DNA of 61,861 nt from Lingula anatina (GCF_001039355.2 NW_019776171.1:1-61861); one strand, 5' to 3'. Counted from the first letter of the stretch, positions 35,892 to 50,100 are shown. Made by a program: numbers and translations. The notes: generated by a model not told the origin, from the letters alone.

Positions 35892-37659
35892 TGAGATCAT
35901 GCTGACTGAGAATTTCCGGTTATCAAGCTAGACCAGAAAAGAGGCTGTGATCTGTTCAAGCCAGTTCACTGCTGTCTGGTCAATATGTGTGAAAATATGT
36001 GATTAAGAGGATGATGGGACAGGCAACTTGACTACTGTATACTGAGTGCCATCTATGGTTATCTTTTAGAAAAAATGTCCATGTCATTTTTTTACATATG
36101 CACTTTTAAGATACATAAAAAAAGATGGATTTTTGTATTTGGCTTTGAAAATGAAGATTAAGTGGTAAAAGTGTTGAATTTTTAGAAATATAAGACTGTC
36201 TGTAAAATTGAACAGTTGCACTAGAGGATATCTGTGTAAATGGTGACCATAAACAAAAGCAAGCACATTGGGAAGTGTCCTGTGTTAAAATGAATTGTTC
36301 TTGCAGTGTCTTCCTTGAGGATAAAGCCAAATTATCAGTCCTAAATGTGTGTTACAGCATATAAGTAACATTACATAGCTTATACTGAAAATGGAAAACA
36401 GAATGTAGCTGAAAATCAGCAATCAAACTTTCTTAAATGCCCATTCTGCTTACCTTTAATTTTGACAGCTCACTGTTGTCTGTATTGTCAAGATCTGATT
36501 CAAATGTGTTTTACAGTGTATAAGTAACACTTTAACTTTGTACAATTTGTTAAAAAGACTATTTTAATATGTTAAAACATATGAAATTGTATGAATATGT
36601 CAGTAAAATGAAAATGTATTAAAATCACTGAAATGTATTTGAAATTTACTTTGTATTTAAACTAAGCATGAGTGTCACATCAGAAATGGATAAGAAAGTG
36701 TCACATCAGAAATGAAAGTGCCACCTGCTACAGATTGCCCTGGTCAATATCCTGTGTCAGTTAGAATCACATATCTTAAGGTAAGATCTAAATACTTTTT
36801 GGGTGGAATGAGAAATGAAAAATTGAACAAAATTTCCGTTACCTTCTAAACACCTAGATCCACCCAAAACTTTGCAATTTTCTTAGTTGATCGTACAAAA
36901 AATGACTAAGTGTATTATTTTGTTTTATGTAAAGATGTTGAATGGAAATAGACTCATTTCATTACAGTTATCTCTTATTTACATTTTGGCATTTTCAAGG
37001 CGTGACACTGAATTTCCATGGGCTTGAAGACTGGTAGTCCTAAATATCCATGTTACATGCAGTGTATTGTTAAAGATTGGTGGTGGCTATGCTGTTAAGC
37101 ATTATGTAATATTGCATCATTATTATTATTATTTGGACTAGCAAGTCAATTCAGTATGATTTGTATGCAATTAAATAATGCAGAAGACAGCCTTCATTTA
37201 GCCTCAGTATATGATATATAGTAATATCAACATATGCTTTTAGATTTATAGCAAATTGTCAAAATTTGATGAATTTTTCATTTATCTGTGTTGTTTGAAG
37301 ACATCAAACCATGCCTATTCAAAGATGTTACTACTGGTTATTTTATTAGATCTTGTAGCAGTATAAGTAGTGGTAGGGGTAAAACACGGCTGTTCAACTT
37401 AACTCTTAAGTTAATCTTGAAGCTGCCCTTCTATTCCCTATATAAGCAAACTAAATAACAGGATGCTACACAGGAAGAATCCTCAGTTATTTCCAATTTC
37501 TAATTGTAACTTTGTGACCCTCTTACATAAGAGGTTGTACCAGGTTTAGTGCACCAAAGGTGACTTTAATACATATTAATTTATTTCCCTATAAAGGCAT
37601 TTGCCCAGATTACAAATGTAAATGGTTCATATAACGTAACTATTGCGCATGCGGAGAGC
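35892..37659. other. STEEP1 3' UTR and intergenic DNA
   Basis: No gene is seen. Two diverged copies of a sequence containing CAGTGTATAAGTAACAC-like words occur at about 36345 and 36510, and a short direct repeat (AGTGTCACATCAGAAATG) at about 36670-36715. Confidence 0.5.
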
Positions 37660-38310
37660 TCATGTACGTGCACTATCCGTTGCAAAAAAAGATTCTCTTT
37701 TTCTAAAGGCATAATAAACATAATTAATCAGGTTAATCATCAAATCTCTGTCATTGGAAGACATAAGCTGTCTAAACCTTTGGATATTTGGTTGACAGGT
37801 GTACCTGTTTGGTATATATTTTGTTCTTAAGTCCCTGTACATCTCACATGTTAACAAAAAGTGATATTCGTTTTCTCTTTCATCCTTACATAGTGTGCAT
37901 ACCCTCTCGTTCGAGGGTATGTTGTCATGTCTACCTTTTTCAATCATAAGATTATGGTTTCCACACCTGAGCCTGGCGAAAGCAGCTAAGTGCGCTTTTG
38001 GGAGATTCAACAATAAATAATTTTCTTTTTGAAATACAGATTTAAATGTACAATACAAATTTAATTTAGACGAGTTCTGTAACTGGCCGTTCCATTCTTG
38101 AATGTAGCAATCTTTCATTCTTGTCTTAAAAATTTCTAAAAAATATATCTCATTCTCAACACCCTGATTGTACCATACAAACCCAAAACCGTATCTAAAA
38201 AGTATTTCTTTAATTTTTGTCGCCCATGTAATGCGACCAGCCTGATCTAATACCAACATAATCTTGTAGCACGAAAGGTAATGATTGGAAACTGGAAATA
38301 TAGTGATCAC
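37660..38310 (-). pseudogene. Non-LTR retrotransposon (LINE) fragment, C-terminal part of ORF2
   Basis: An open frame of 216 codons matches the region after the reverse transcriptase in many animal LINEs. It includes the zinc-binding motif C-x2-C-x8-H-x4-C (CTLCKDERENEYHFLLTC) followed by YRDLRTKYIP, and upstream the typical stretch NLPKAHLAAFARLRCGNHNL. No catalytic RT or endonuclease domain is present, so the copy is 5' truncated. It is intact as far as it goes, which suggests a fairly recent insertion. Confidence 0.8.
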
Positions 38311-38865
38311 AATTCACGAGAAATAAAATCATTAATTCACAAATCACAGCAAATAAAACTTATTATAATCATTCATATCTCACTGAAAATGTGATTTGAA
38401 AATCACAAAACTCATGGTATAATTACTTCATTTCATGGATATGAAAAAATAATAAAAAGTTGTATTCACAAGTCATGGAAATGGAATACTTCACCTTTCA
38501 CATTAGATAATATGTCACTCATCTCGGGGGGAAATAAGTGGCTTTCATAGCCTAGGTAATGAAAATACACAATATGACCTTAACGTTAGGATTAATCTGA
38601 TCAGGGTATCAGAACTAAGGCCATGATTTTGATGCTATGCCAACTCTAGGTTGATAAATAATATTGCCACTGGATTAGTATGTTTTGTCTCTGATACTGG
38701 TGCCCTGATTAGGTGAATTGCTTTCTAATGAATATGATATTATCTTATTAAGTGTAGCAATTTAACGTCACTTGAGGACAAACACTGCAGGCTGCTGACA
38801 TGTTTTCAGTGAATTAAACAATTCTACATTTTCTTTCTCTTTCAGAGATGTGCTGTCGTAAGGCA

Positions 38866-38911
38866 AAAAAAAAAAAAATTAAAAAAAAAATAATAATAAT
38901 AATAATAATAA
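38866..38911. repeat. Poly-A / (TAA)n simple repeat
   Basis: A-rich tract followed by TAA units, abutting the RTE-like remnant; consistent with a retroelement tail. Confidence 0.85.
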
Positions 38912-39160
38912 CTAGAAAAGCACTCAGAGAGCGCAGACCTCTGCCAAGGCAGCAAAGTCTCCATCCAACGCCATTTCACCCCTAAATTTTCGATATTTTT
39001 TATTATTGATTATTGATTGATTATTGATCACCACCAAAAACTGATCATCTGTTCCTTGGTGCACTTCTGACATTTCATCAAAATCGGTCCGTAACTTTTT
39101 GAGTTATGTTGATGACAGACAGACAAACAGGGGTGAAAACATAACCTCCTTGGCGGAGGT
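38911..39160. mobile_element. RTE-like retroelement/SINE remnant
   Basis: Contains the phrases CACTCAGAGAGCGCAGACCT, AAAATCGGTCCGTAACTTTTT, repeated GACAGACAGACAAACAG and CCTCCTTGGCGGAGGTAA that recur at the 3' ends of RTE-type elements in many animals. The ends carry ACCTCTGCCAAGG (38937-38949) and its near complement (39148-39160). ATA/AAT simple repeats flank both sides. Confidence 0.65.
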
Positions 39161-39689
39161 AATAATAATAAAAGCTGATGCAACCACTTTTCACAGTTAG
39201 GATTGTTTATTTTATTTTTATCAAATCAGATTCCAAGTGCTTAATTTTCAAATCTTTGCAATTGCATACCTGAATTACCAATTGTATTAAGTTATTTAGT
39301 TACATTTTCAGGTGATAGCAGAACATGAGTATAGTTTTTGTTGGACAGTTTTTTATTATTATTATTATTATTATTTTTAATCTTATCTCTGAGAAATCTA
39401 TCCATATACATGTACATTTATTGATAGAACTGTACATAATATTAATTAAACAGGTTGAGTAATATTTGACGTCAAACAAAGTTGTACATTACAAAAAAGT
39501 TATAATAAATAAATAAATAAATGCAATTCAGGTTGATAAGCGCTCCCTATTTGATCCAGTAACATTAACTTATGTGCTGCCCTTGGGTAGGAAACAAGGT
39601 TTGTTTCATATGGCCAACAATGAAGAAAATATCAGTCCACAATGTGTTTGCTATCCTAATGTGTTTGCTATAATTATTATGGCATCTTT

Positions 39690-42600
39690 TTAAATTGATA
39701 TTTTTGATTTTGGATAAAAATGTTTTTTTCTGATTTTAGTTTGATCTAATATTTCTGTTATATTTTCCTTGAATTTACGATCAGTATCTTTCATAGGTCC
39801 TCTCTTGACCTTGACCTCAGAGGAAGACCAGATTCCTCTATGTTGAAAGAGTGACTGGCTGTTGAAAATGCGCTCTTTTTGGGCCATTGAATGAAGGAAG
39901 TGTTCAATAAGCCAGTCACATGGTTGCTCATCGTAAAATAAGATTAAATATCTTGCCAAATTACCCAAGATGCTTGAATTGAAAAGCTTGCCTATAAATC
40001 CAAGAACAGAAAATTCTAAACAAATCCACGTCTTTTCCCTGTTTTTTTGGATAAAAGCACGTATGCCTTTAAAAAAACCATATGATGGTATGACATCATC
40101 TTCAATCTGAATGTAGTACTTTGAAATATTCCTCCCGTAGAAAAACATGAAAGCAAAGTCAACATTTTGCTTTGATCGCCATTTTACCGTCGCCTCCGGA
40201 TCATCGTAATTTCTTTTTAAATTTTCTAATGGTGGGTAATACTTCTCTGGAACTTGCATAACTAATATAAAACCACTGTTAAGGTAGTCTCCATATTTGA
40301 TGCTGATATTTTTCAAAGCATTTGCATTATAGTCCTCATCAAAATTAGCCAAAAACACTAAAATGACCATATATTTCTTCTCAACTTGGGATGTCCTGTT
40401 TATAATGTAGCCAATTGTCTCCAAGAGGTACTCGATTCCATTTATTCGTTTGACAGAAGGAATACCAATAGTAAGAAAACCTAAAAGGATTTTACATGTA
40501 TAGTTAAGAAATGCATGTGCATCCATATGTCATATATCTGCATGACAATGATAATTCAAAGTAGCATTTTAACCCATATTAAGTGGTTAATGTGATGACA
40601 TTGATAACATCATTATATTATATATTGAAAAGAGATCACAAAGTGCAAGAGAAATTACAGAAATTTCACCAAATTTTGTTGGACCCACAAAACTACCTAA
40701 TTTACACATCTGAAGACAAAATGGGAATCATCTGAGATAATCTATGCCTGTCAGCACTGCATAACATCATATGAAAGAAAACCTGTGAGAATGAGCACAA
40801 GGTGAAATGAACTTTTAAGCGATAATCTGGTGGGGCTATTATTGAATGTCGTCTTAAAAAGGAAAACAAAAGTGAAAGGCATTTCATGGTGAATTCTTAC
40901 TTAACTGTTTTGTCATAGACTTACAGTAACTTCTACTTCACTAGTTCTGAAAAGATCACAACTGATGCAAGAATTAATCCGTGCATATTTATCTGGTTTT
41001 TTCAACCAGAAAAATATCCACAAATAAATTCTGTTAGCTTTTATTCATTGCCACACTGCACTCACTCGTCTGCCATTATTTCTTATGCACTTTCCTCCAT
41101 ACCTCCAAATTCTTGCTTTGTTCTATGCCAAGTATCGAGACTAAAGGCTATCCGAGATGATGCCCATTTGAATGTCACGATGTGTCATGTCAGGGGCGTC
41201 TCGATAATCCAAAGGTTCTTGAGTCAGAAGTCTCATTGGTCCAAAAAATCATTTGTACCAATGAATTACTTTATAGCCGGTAAACTAAACACCTTATTCA
41301 TGCATTAATTTTGACTATCAAACCTTCAAACCAATGAACCTTCGAACTACTGACAGCTACGGCCCCATTACTAGTATATATGTCAATTTTATCATATTTC
41401 TTCACATTCACCTGCCCTCTTTCTTAGTTTTCCTGCAACTTGGACGCCTGATAGGTCAAGAACATCCCACTGCGAATATATCAAGTGCCTGGTATATTTC
41501 TACCATGAAACAAATAGCAAAAGATACTTTTCAATTTGCAGAAACTGAGACATTCAATTTTCAGACAACACTAGCTTAATGAAGAGCGCTCTGAGTTGAG
41601 CATGTAAAATTGGTGTAAACATATATAAACCAGGGGCGTAACCAGACCTTTAAAAATTGTACGCACAGATTTTTAAAATTCCCGGCAAAATGTAGACTAG
41701 GCAGAACAATTGTGCATATACAATTGATACAGAGGATTTGTACATACAGGTGACTTTAATTTGGAGAGGATTTTCTTTTATATTCCGTGAAAAATACACT
41801 AAATTTATATAAAATAATATCATGGATGGCCAAAAAAATTGTACGCACAGTGCATCCGTGCGTATGCCTAGTAACGCCCATGTAAACATAAAACATCAAA
41901 AATTATATAGTCTGGTGTCGTCTGTTGTGACTCACTTACAATGTTTAATTTTCTTTCAAATTTAATGATTTTTTGCTAAATTTTTCTCATAATATTTAGA
42001 TCATGTTTTCCTGTTGATTTCGGAGGATAATTATGCAGACAGAAAATATGACTCTAATTGGGACATTTTGATATTGATAGTATACCTTTATTTGCACTTG
42101 ATTAATAGACATTTATAAATTAATACAACTCATTTTATAGTTTTAGCTACACAATTTTAAAACATTGTATTTTTTAATTTCTAAGTCGAGCAAATTGTCA
42201 GATAAAATGTGCATGAACTATCCAACATGAAAATATCTTAGTTTTTACAGATTTTATCAGAATAACAAAAGTGGGGTGACCTTCTTCTTGTCCAGTCACA
42301 CATAATTTATATGCAAACGTTTGCTCACTTATTTTAAGGAAATCAGTGACTGGACAAAATGAAAGATTAAAAATGCATAATAAGTAAGTTTAACAACCAA
42401 TTTACCTGATTTTCTCTTTCCATCTCATGTGTGCTATTAATGAGATCATTTTGATCAGATATGGTGACTGCAGCCTGTATTACTGATCCATCTACAAAAA
42501 AAAAAAAATCAAAGCTTTGTCTCATACAAATCTGTGATAGGAAGATACTGAAAAGATTAATGCAAAGAAATGAAAAAGAATTACGCTCCTTCTTTAAAAA

Positions 42601-42835
42601 ATAATAATAATATGAGAATGAAGTATTGATACTGCCTTCTTTTACATATCTGTAAACAAAGTAATGAGACAATCACTAATTCTGAGCCAATACAACAAAC
42701 AGTAGTGGCGAACTTACCTATTGTGCCTGCAATGTTATCATTATCCAAGAAATAATGAAAGAAATAGATGCTAAAAAATAAGCCATACAGTAAACACGCA
42801 CTCATGAACTTCCTGTATGCTCGGTCTTTTCCCAT
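39690..42835 (-). CDS. MGAT4-like N-acetylglucosaminyltransferase (GT54 family), one exon unplaced
   Basis: Homologue of alpha-1,3-mannosyl-glycoprotein 4-beta-N-acetylglucosaminyltransferases, Golgi enzymes that branch N-glycans. Exon 42718-42835 encodes a short cytoplasmic tail and a type II signal anchor (SACLLYGLFFSIYFFHYFL). Exon 42406-42491 follows in phase. Exon 39690-40480 encodes most of the catalytic domain: FLTIGIPSVKR, YYIQIEDDVIPS with the DxD-like EDD, WICLEFSVLGFIGKLF, and FYDEQPCDWLIEHF, ending with a basic tail. The last exon needs one extra base before it, while the second exon ends in phase 0, so at least one exon (expected to carry the FLPHL region) lies between 40481 and 42405 and was not found. 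Either it is diverged, or the gene model is incomplete or broken. Confidence 0.8.
41632..41882. mobile_element. Putative hAT-like MITE
   Basis: The ends CAGGGGCGTAACCAG and CTAGTAACGCCCATG are imperfect inverted repeats. TTGTACGCACAG occurs near both ends. TAAAC flanks both sides. It has no coding capacity and lies in the MGAT4-like intron. Confidence 0.55.
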
Positions 42836-44645
42836 TTCAAAAACCTCTTATGGCATTCAGAGCATATGACAAATTTCCAGTTCTATACCCTCCCTTGTTG
42901 TTGTATATAAGGCATCAATTATAGATATATACCTTCATTTTTAATGGTATACCACCATGCGCAGATCCAAGCACACAGAATTTACACATTAGATTATATT
43001 AATGCTTGCCTCCTTGATTTTTATATCAGGATCCCCAGTTAACTCTGATATCAATAGGTAATAACTCATTTTTTTCAAAGGGGAAAATTGTCTATCTTTC
43101 ATGTAGATAATTTTGGAATCATTAAAAGATATATTTCTAAATAGCAGTTGTGGTCTTTTTTACTCTATAAAAAAGGAAAAAATCATTTTCAATTTTGTTA
43201 CTACCACTCAATGTTTTACTTTTGAGAATTTCTGACTTTGAAAAATATGGCATCTGTAAAAATCACAACTTACCCCATTAAAAAGATTGAATGAGTCATA
43301 GTGTATTTTAGCTTAACAAATGTACAAAGAACTTTTGCCCTCCATCCAACTTTTAAAATATTTTCATAAAAAAAATCCATCATTGCAGAGAGATACATGT
43401 AGCACTGAGAAAATAAAAACAAATTAATAAAAATAAAAATGGCATTGTACAGTATATGTACTAGGGCTGTGTACATCCTCATCACAATGAATGGATTTAA
43501 CTAGCAACACCCCACACCCAATGTTCCTAAGGTGAGAAATCAGTGTTCACAGCAGATTATCATTCATTGCTTAATCAATCAAAAAAAATTCAATTATATT
43601 GGTAATGCCACACGCTAACTACACAAAGTGGAAAAAAGAAATGAAAACAACCATAAATGGTTAATTTTCAAAAATACTAATGATCTCTCTAACCTCAAAA
43701 CAATATTTTAACAATGAGAGGACCTCTTAATTTTAAAGAAATCATCAAAATTTTTAATCATTCTCTTTCACTGTAATAGTCTGTTTCACACAAGAAGTAG
43801 GAAGCAACAACAACAAAATAAGAAGGAAAATATTTACTCCAAATCTTCTCCAAATTATCTTACAAGAAAAAGAAATTGTTAGACCAAAAAGCATCATATA
43901 TACGGATTCATTAAAATATATATTTCTAACAAGTGAGTAAAACTTACAGGTAAAATTCTTTAAGACTCCATTATAAAAAAGTTCACATTTTTATGAATTC
44001 AAGCAATCTCACAATTTTTGGCATAGAGTGAAAATAAACTGCGAGAACCTACCATGTGTAACAAAATGTCTCTTTTTTTAATTTTGTTAAATTTGTTCTT
44101 AAAAAATGTCCATAAACAAAACAAGGGACAACAAAGATCTCTAATCATCAAATACGTTTTCATGGTATGAAAAAAATCCTGATGTGGACAAAATGGTAAA
44201 AAGTATTATTTTTTTCCATCCTGTCTGCCTGGAAACATTTGCACATTCCAGTAGAACTTTAGCAAAGAGTTCAACATGCATGCCATGAGTCAAAGCATCA
44301 TATTTAAAACATTTAAAAGTAGATATTTGTCACTAAATGAAAACTGAACTGCCTCAGTGATAATGAAGAGGCTGCAATTATACACTTGTAGGCACCTACT
44401 ATTTTTCAGAATATTAAAACAAAATTGAACAAATCTGAAATACACAGTATATTGCATGCATTAAGTTATGGTCCTGCATTATACATACATTTCATGTAAC
44501 CGATCACGTTCCTGTCTAGAATAATGGTGGCCCCCTCTTCCTCAATAAGTATGATAAAAAAGAATCAATATCTTTAATCATTATCTTTGAATATGGATAT
44601 CCCATTGCCTTTGACTTGGCAAGAAAAGCCAATATCCTGTCCCAT
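42836..44645. other. Intergenic region between MGAT4-like 5' end and ANKRD46-like 3' end
   Basis: AT-rich with no recognisable gene or element; should hold the MGAT4-like promoter and the ANKRD46-like 3' UTR. Confidence 0.5.
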
Positions 44646-45761
44646 TCACAGTTCTATATGTTGGACTTGTTCATAGCTGTCAATGGGTATTTTCATTTCA
44701 CTCTCCAATGACATTCCTGTTAAAACCCAGGAAACTCCTAGTGATAGCACAACTACTATTATAACTATACACAGTATGGCCCCAAAATTCACATCAATGA
44801 AAAATTCTGAAAATATGCTCCCTTTGTTTGTGGCACTGAATTTTTGCTTCAAGTCAGTTTTTGATAAAGTCCTTTTTGTAGGCTTGATATCATTGTGAAG
44901 CTCTATAAATAATTGAAGAACTTCTGTTGACACACCCCTCCTTTTTGCCATCTCCAGAGGTGAAAGGCCATTGTGATTTCTGTAACAGAAAGGTGGACTT
45001 TAACACACATATATACAGATGTATAATGCAGTATAAAAATAAGTTTTTTTAAAATAACAAGCAACTGGTGATTGTACAGACTGTTATCAATTCATTTCAA
45101 GCATTTTGATGGGCATTTTCAATTCTGCAAAGAAGTACCAGTCTACTACATGAACTATATGGGTAGGATAAAAAAAGAGGCAAAAAAAGGGGGGACTGGC
45201 ATTTGGCATTATTACAGGAAAATTCTTTTCAATCTGAAACAGATACTACAGTAGTACACAACTGTACACATGCGTTTACAGTATATAAATATAAAAATAT
45301 ATAGGCATGGTGCTTCAATACAGATTTGAATGGCTAATGTTTTTTTAATATAAAAACTATACAATGCAAAAATAGAACTACATGTATAATAGTACATGTA
45401 CAACGAGTACATTGTAAGTAGTACTAGTACCCCAGTACTGATAATTAAAATCTAACAAGGACAGTAATACTATATACCCCTTCTTAAGATCGCCTCCATA
45501 TCTCACTAATAACTTAAGCGTCTCTGCGTGGCCACAGTGATGTAAGGGAGTATTTCCAGCTCTGTCACTGGCGTTAACATCAGCTCCATTTTCTAGCAAA
45601 ACTTGAACACTTTCTGTCTGGCCGCGAGCTGTAGCAATTTGCAAAGCCGTCCTTCCGGAGACATCCTGTTCATTGATGTCACAGCCTGATTTAATAAGTT
45701 CTTTCGCTATGTCTGCATTACCACAACGTGAAAATAAACAGTCCCATTCTGGTTTGGACAT
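44646..45761 (-). CDS. Ankyrin repeat, single-pass membrane protein (ANKRD46-like)
   Basis: Two coding exons, 45478-45761 and 44646-44979, join in phase to give 205 aa. About three ankyrin repeats occupy residues 8-110: SGRTALQIATARG, AGNTPLHHCGHAETLKLLV and HNGLSPLEMAKRRGV. A polar linker follows, then one transmembrane segment near the C-terminus (GAILCIVIIVVVLSLGVSWVL). Human ANKRD46 has the same order: LHLCGH, LAKRRGV, and a C-terminal TM with LSLGI. The function of that family is poorly known. The gene is head to head with AGK, 317 bp between start codons. Confidence 0.85.
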
Positions 45762-46078
45762 GATCTTAATCTGAATGCCGTTAGTGGTAATTACATGTTT
45801 TGATATGCGTCTGCTTCGTCCGGAAACATTGTTGTGATATCATCGCTTAGTGTTTCTTAAAATAAAAAAAGAAGGCATCGTTAAACTGACCTTTAACAAT
45901 ATGCTATGTTCGGTTATTACACGCAATATATTTCTATAAGTCATTATCATGGATTACACTCGCTAACAATAGCTTGAACGAACCATCATATCAGTTTAGT
46001 TAAAAAATTACTTAAGGGACTTAAACGATAGAGAGCTCTTCTTCCTGTGGAGAATGATAACTTGGTAACCTTGTAAGC
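45762..46078. promoter_or_regulatory. Probable bidirectional promoter, ANKRD46-like / AGK
   Basis: The two start codons point away from each other across 317 bp, so both promoters must overlap here unless 5' non-coding exons lie further out. No TATA box or other clear motif stands out. Confidence 0.5.
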
Positions 46079-47144
46079 ATGGCGAAAGTGGTGAAGAAGT
46101 TGCAAGACAATTGGAAAAAACTTGTTTTATTTTCAGGCGCGAGTGCTTATGGTGTAAAATATGCAACCAACAAATACGAGTAAGTTAAAAGAGTCTGTAA
46201 ATCATTTGTATATATACTGAAGACCTACCAGTTGTTCAAAGCGTCGCTCGTAAGTTGAGGTCCAACTCGAACTCGCTGTTAGTTACACTGTAACCAGAAG
46301 CAAAAGGTTTGCGTATCGTCATCTCAATTTTTGAAGGGGCGTGGGCGACACAAGCGGCTTAGATTGGCGGGACTTGGTAGCATACGTTGAGATACACAGT
46401 TTGAGAATTATAGTGGAACAGTGTAGAAAAATCGGATATTCTCATCATAATAGTAGCAATTTCACTTGTTTTGTCTTGAAAATTTTCAGCAAGGATGTCA
46501 GGGTATTTAGGCAACTCAGTTCATGTCACACACTAATTGTTAAAAATTAAATGAATGACAGCTTTTTCATTAACTATATAATCAGTGTGTGAACTTGATG
46601 CTAATTATAATAATAAATTTTTTTATGGTTGCATGAATGACTATTTGAGCATTATGTAAATGTAGTGTTTACCAATTCTCAATTATTCAAAAATAAAATT
46701 AAAGCCACAGTACTATGTTAATTCACATATGCATTTTTTTATTTTCTTAGAGAACTGGATATAAGACGGCAGTACTGTAAAAAGGCACAGGTATTTTTTA
46801 TTAATTATTGCTTCCTGTATTTGACATTTTTATACATAGATTTTAATGACTTTCATTTAGTGAATGTTTAAATACTTTAATGTATTTACATTTGGTTTCA
46901 AGTTAAAACCTCACTCAGGCAAGAGAAATGTTGCCTTGACTTTTATTACCATTATCAGTCCCTTGGTTATCATTTGCAAACTTTTAAGAAGGACAGGAAG
47001 ATTGAGCATTATGATAGGGGGTACAACTGCTATTACTTTAACTAGCTAACAATTAACTAGCTTCCTACTCTTTTTTCTTTTTAATTATTTTTGAGTAACC
47101 TAAGCTTAATTCTTAATGATATGTTTTTCTAAAATTTGTGGCTG

Positions 47145-47183
<39 letters not shown>

Positions 47184-50100
47184 TTCTCCTCTTATTACTA
47201 TCTAGAAAAATTTCTCCTGGTGAAACTTGGCCATTTTTTCTTTGTCCGTTAGGCTTATGGACAGCAGTGCCTGTATCCCAATGAAAACCCACGTAAGGTC
47301 ACAGTGTTTCTGAACCCTGCAGCTAATAACAGGTGGGGTTCCTTGATGTGAAAGACTGTTATGTCATTGTGAATCAAATAATTGCAGAAAAGATATGAAC
47401 ATGCTTAAGCGGTGAGACTTTGCACATAGAAGTCAGTGTTATAGCCAAGAATATGTGGTTATTTTTAAAAGTAAAGACATGGATGAACACTATTTACCTG
47501 TGTCCATTTGATTATTTCTATTTTTAGTTGTGTTATATCATTTTTTTCAATGTTAAAATATTTCCAGAAAGTCAATACTTTTTTGTCTTCATTCCAGAAA
47601 GTGCACACAATTATTTGACAAGAATGCTGCCCCATTGTTCCACCTTGCTGGTCTTGATGTCACTGTTATCAAGGTAAACCGATAAACCTTTCTTCGCCTA
47701 CCTCTTCCTTGAAGTGGAGCTGGTTTATTGGGTATATGGTCCCCATGTGACCCAGATTATGAAATATAGTCCTTCAGTATGATTGAGTATGGCCATCTGA
47801 AGTTTTGAATTTTGATTCTTTTTCTTGTCAGACTGAGCGTGAAGGCCAGGCAAAGGCATACATGGATGTTATTGGACTGGAAGATACAGATGCCATAGTG
47901 GTTGCCGGGGGAGACGGAACTGTGGCCGAAGTTATGACTGGTTTGCTGAGGAGAAAAGATCAGGTCAGTTTCCAGAGGGCTTTTTGCTACACTGCATTGA
48001 AAGTGCAGTATGAGAAGGGATGTTTTAAGTGGAATGTCTTAAATCTCAAATTAAGTGCAGAATAATATTTTTATGGAAAAAAGAGAAATGTGATTAGATT
48101 TAAGTCTCTATATGTATTGTATGGTAATGTTCTGTATACTAGAAAGTTACTGTGCTAGCACTAAGTGTTTGACTGTCAAATAAGTAATAATGCCATGTTT
48201 TTAGTTTTGAAATTAGAATGTCATTTTGATGGACTGTACCTGCACATGCAAAGTAGTATAATATGTATGTGTTCTATTTCAGGACTTTGTAAAGAGAATA
48301 TCAATAGGCATTTTGCCACTTGGTGAAACTAATAGTTTGGCTAGATCTATTTTTAGTGACACAGCCTCACAAGTCAGGTAAGTGACATATGTGCTTTATA
48401 GTCAAATTGAAAACATGAAAATTATTCTACAATATTTGTGTATTGTTTATGGCAATTATGATGGACCATTCCTGGAAAATTGTCAAAATTTTGAAGAAAT
48501 GATTTCCTTGTCTTCAAAAGAAACTTCTTGTTTTCCCTTATATGATTTATAAGTTGTTCTTGTTGTCTGTGTATATGCCAGTCTTGGTGCCTGTCAAGTT
48601 GTCATCTTCTTTTTTTTTCAGATGGATCTGTGAAAGTGCTTTGGCTGTGGTTGAAGGATTAAAAAGACCCATAGACCTAATGGCCATTACTGTGAGTTTT
48701 TTAGTTTTCAAATCTGATTGTAAAATTGGTTATTTTTTGGCATGGGAAAATAAGATGAGTTAGTGTGTAATGGTTCGTGAATATTTGCCAAAACTATAAG
48801 TAAATAAAACATATTGAGTATGTTGTACTTTCAGTTTGGTTGTTAACTTTCTGGCTGATGTCATTTCAGGGCAATGAAGGGAAAACGGTGTATGCAGCCT
48901 CTAGTATTCAGTGGAGTCACTTCAGGGATGCAGAAACCACTAAATCAAAGTAGAGTATCTGCTCACACATTTTAGATGCTTCATTTTTTAATTTTTTTTT
49001 AAAGATTTATTAATTGTACTTACTCATAAAATGGACTTTTCAACATAAACAAAAATTGGGGCTAATATCTTTATTTTCACAAGGTTATAGTTTCCTTTTG
49101 TAACGATGTAATTTTAGATTTAATTCACCTGTCAGTCATTAGTTCTGTAATTTTAGAATTAATTTACCTACCAGTCATTAGTTGTAAACATTGTATTTCT
49201 TTACCACAGATATTGGTATTTTGGTCCCTTAAAACATCGCTGGACATATGTTTGGGCAACAGTGAAGAAATGGCCGCCAGAACTGAAGGCCAGGCTGTCT
49301 TATATACTTCCCTGTTCTGGTTGCTCAAAATGTGAAACCCCACCACCCCCAGAGGAGAAAAAACAGCGGGGTTGGCTCAGTTTTCTGCTTCCCCCTCCCA
49401 AGAAGAAAGAACCAGGTAGTGTTAATTGTAGTCAATTTTAACCATATTAATATACAGATTTCCACAAAACAGTATTTTTCTTTAAGTAATACTTTTGAAA
49501 AATGTTGAGATGTCAAAAGTTAGTTGACCTTTGTTTGAGAGTACATTTTATGAGTAACTAAAATGATAGGGCCTAATAAAGTAAGATATATGAATTAGTG
49601 AGGTATTTGAAACACGCAGACATAAAAATATGAAATTGTAAATTTTTGATAAGTATAGGGTTGAGATCAGTCTGATGCCAACGTGTTGGACTTGGGGTAT
49701 TTGTTATTGTTGTACAAACCAAATAGCAAGTTTCTATCAAGATTAATTCATTTAGAAAATTTACCAACAAGTAGTTATTTCTTAACACTAATTACCTTGA
49801 TACCTATGTATTTTAACAAAACATGGCAGAATGTAATATTTGACATATTTGTCATTCTTTTGCATTTTAGTAAAAGATTATGCCCACATCATCAATGAAG
49901 AATGCGGGGTGGAGCACAAACTAGATGTCAACACTTCAGAGTTGACAGTTTTATCAAGCAATCTACTAGAAAAACAAGTATGTGTGACTGCAATTCAATC
50001 AAAGCTCTTAAGGGAAAGCTTTATGGAAAAGTATTAAAAACATCATCAATATTTGTATTTATGGGATATTTTATACAATTAATTTGTCACATGTGTCTTT

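Noticed and set aside
41048-41579. Two plus-strand open frames in the MGAT4-like intron
   Set aside because: They show no domain, no splice logic and no conserved motif.
42286-42361. Inverted repeat TTGTCCAGTCAC / GTGACTGGACAA
   Set aside because: The arms are only about 12-13 bp with no target duplication; too little to call an element.
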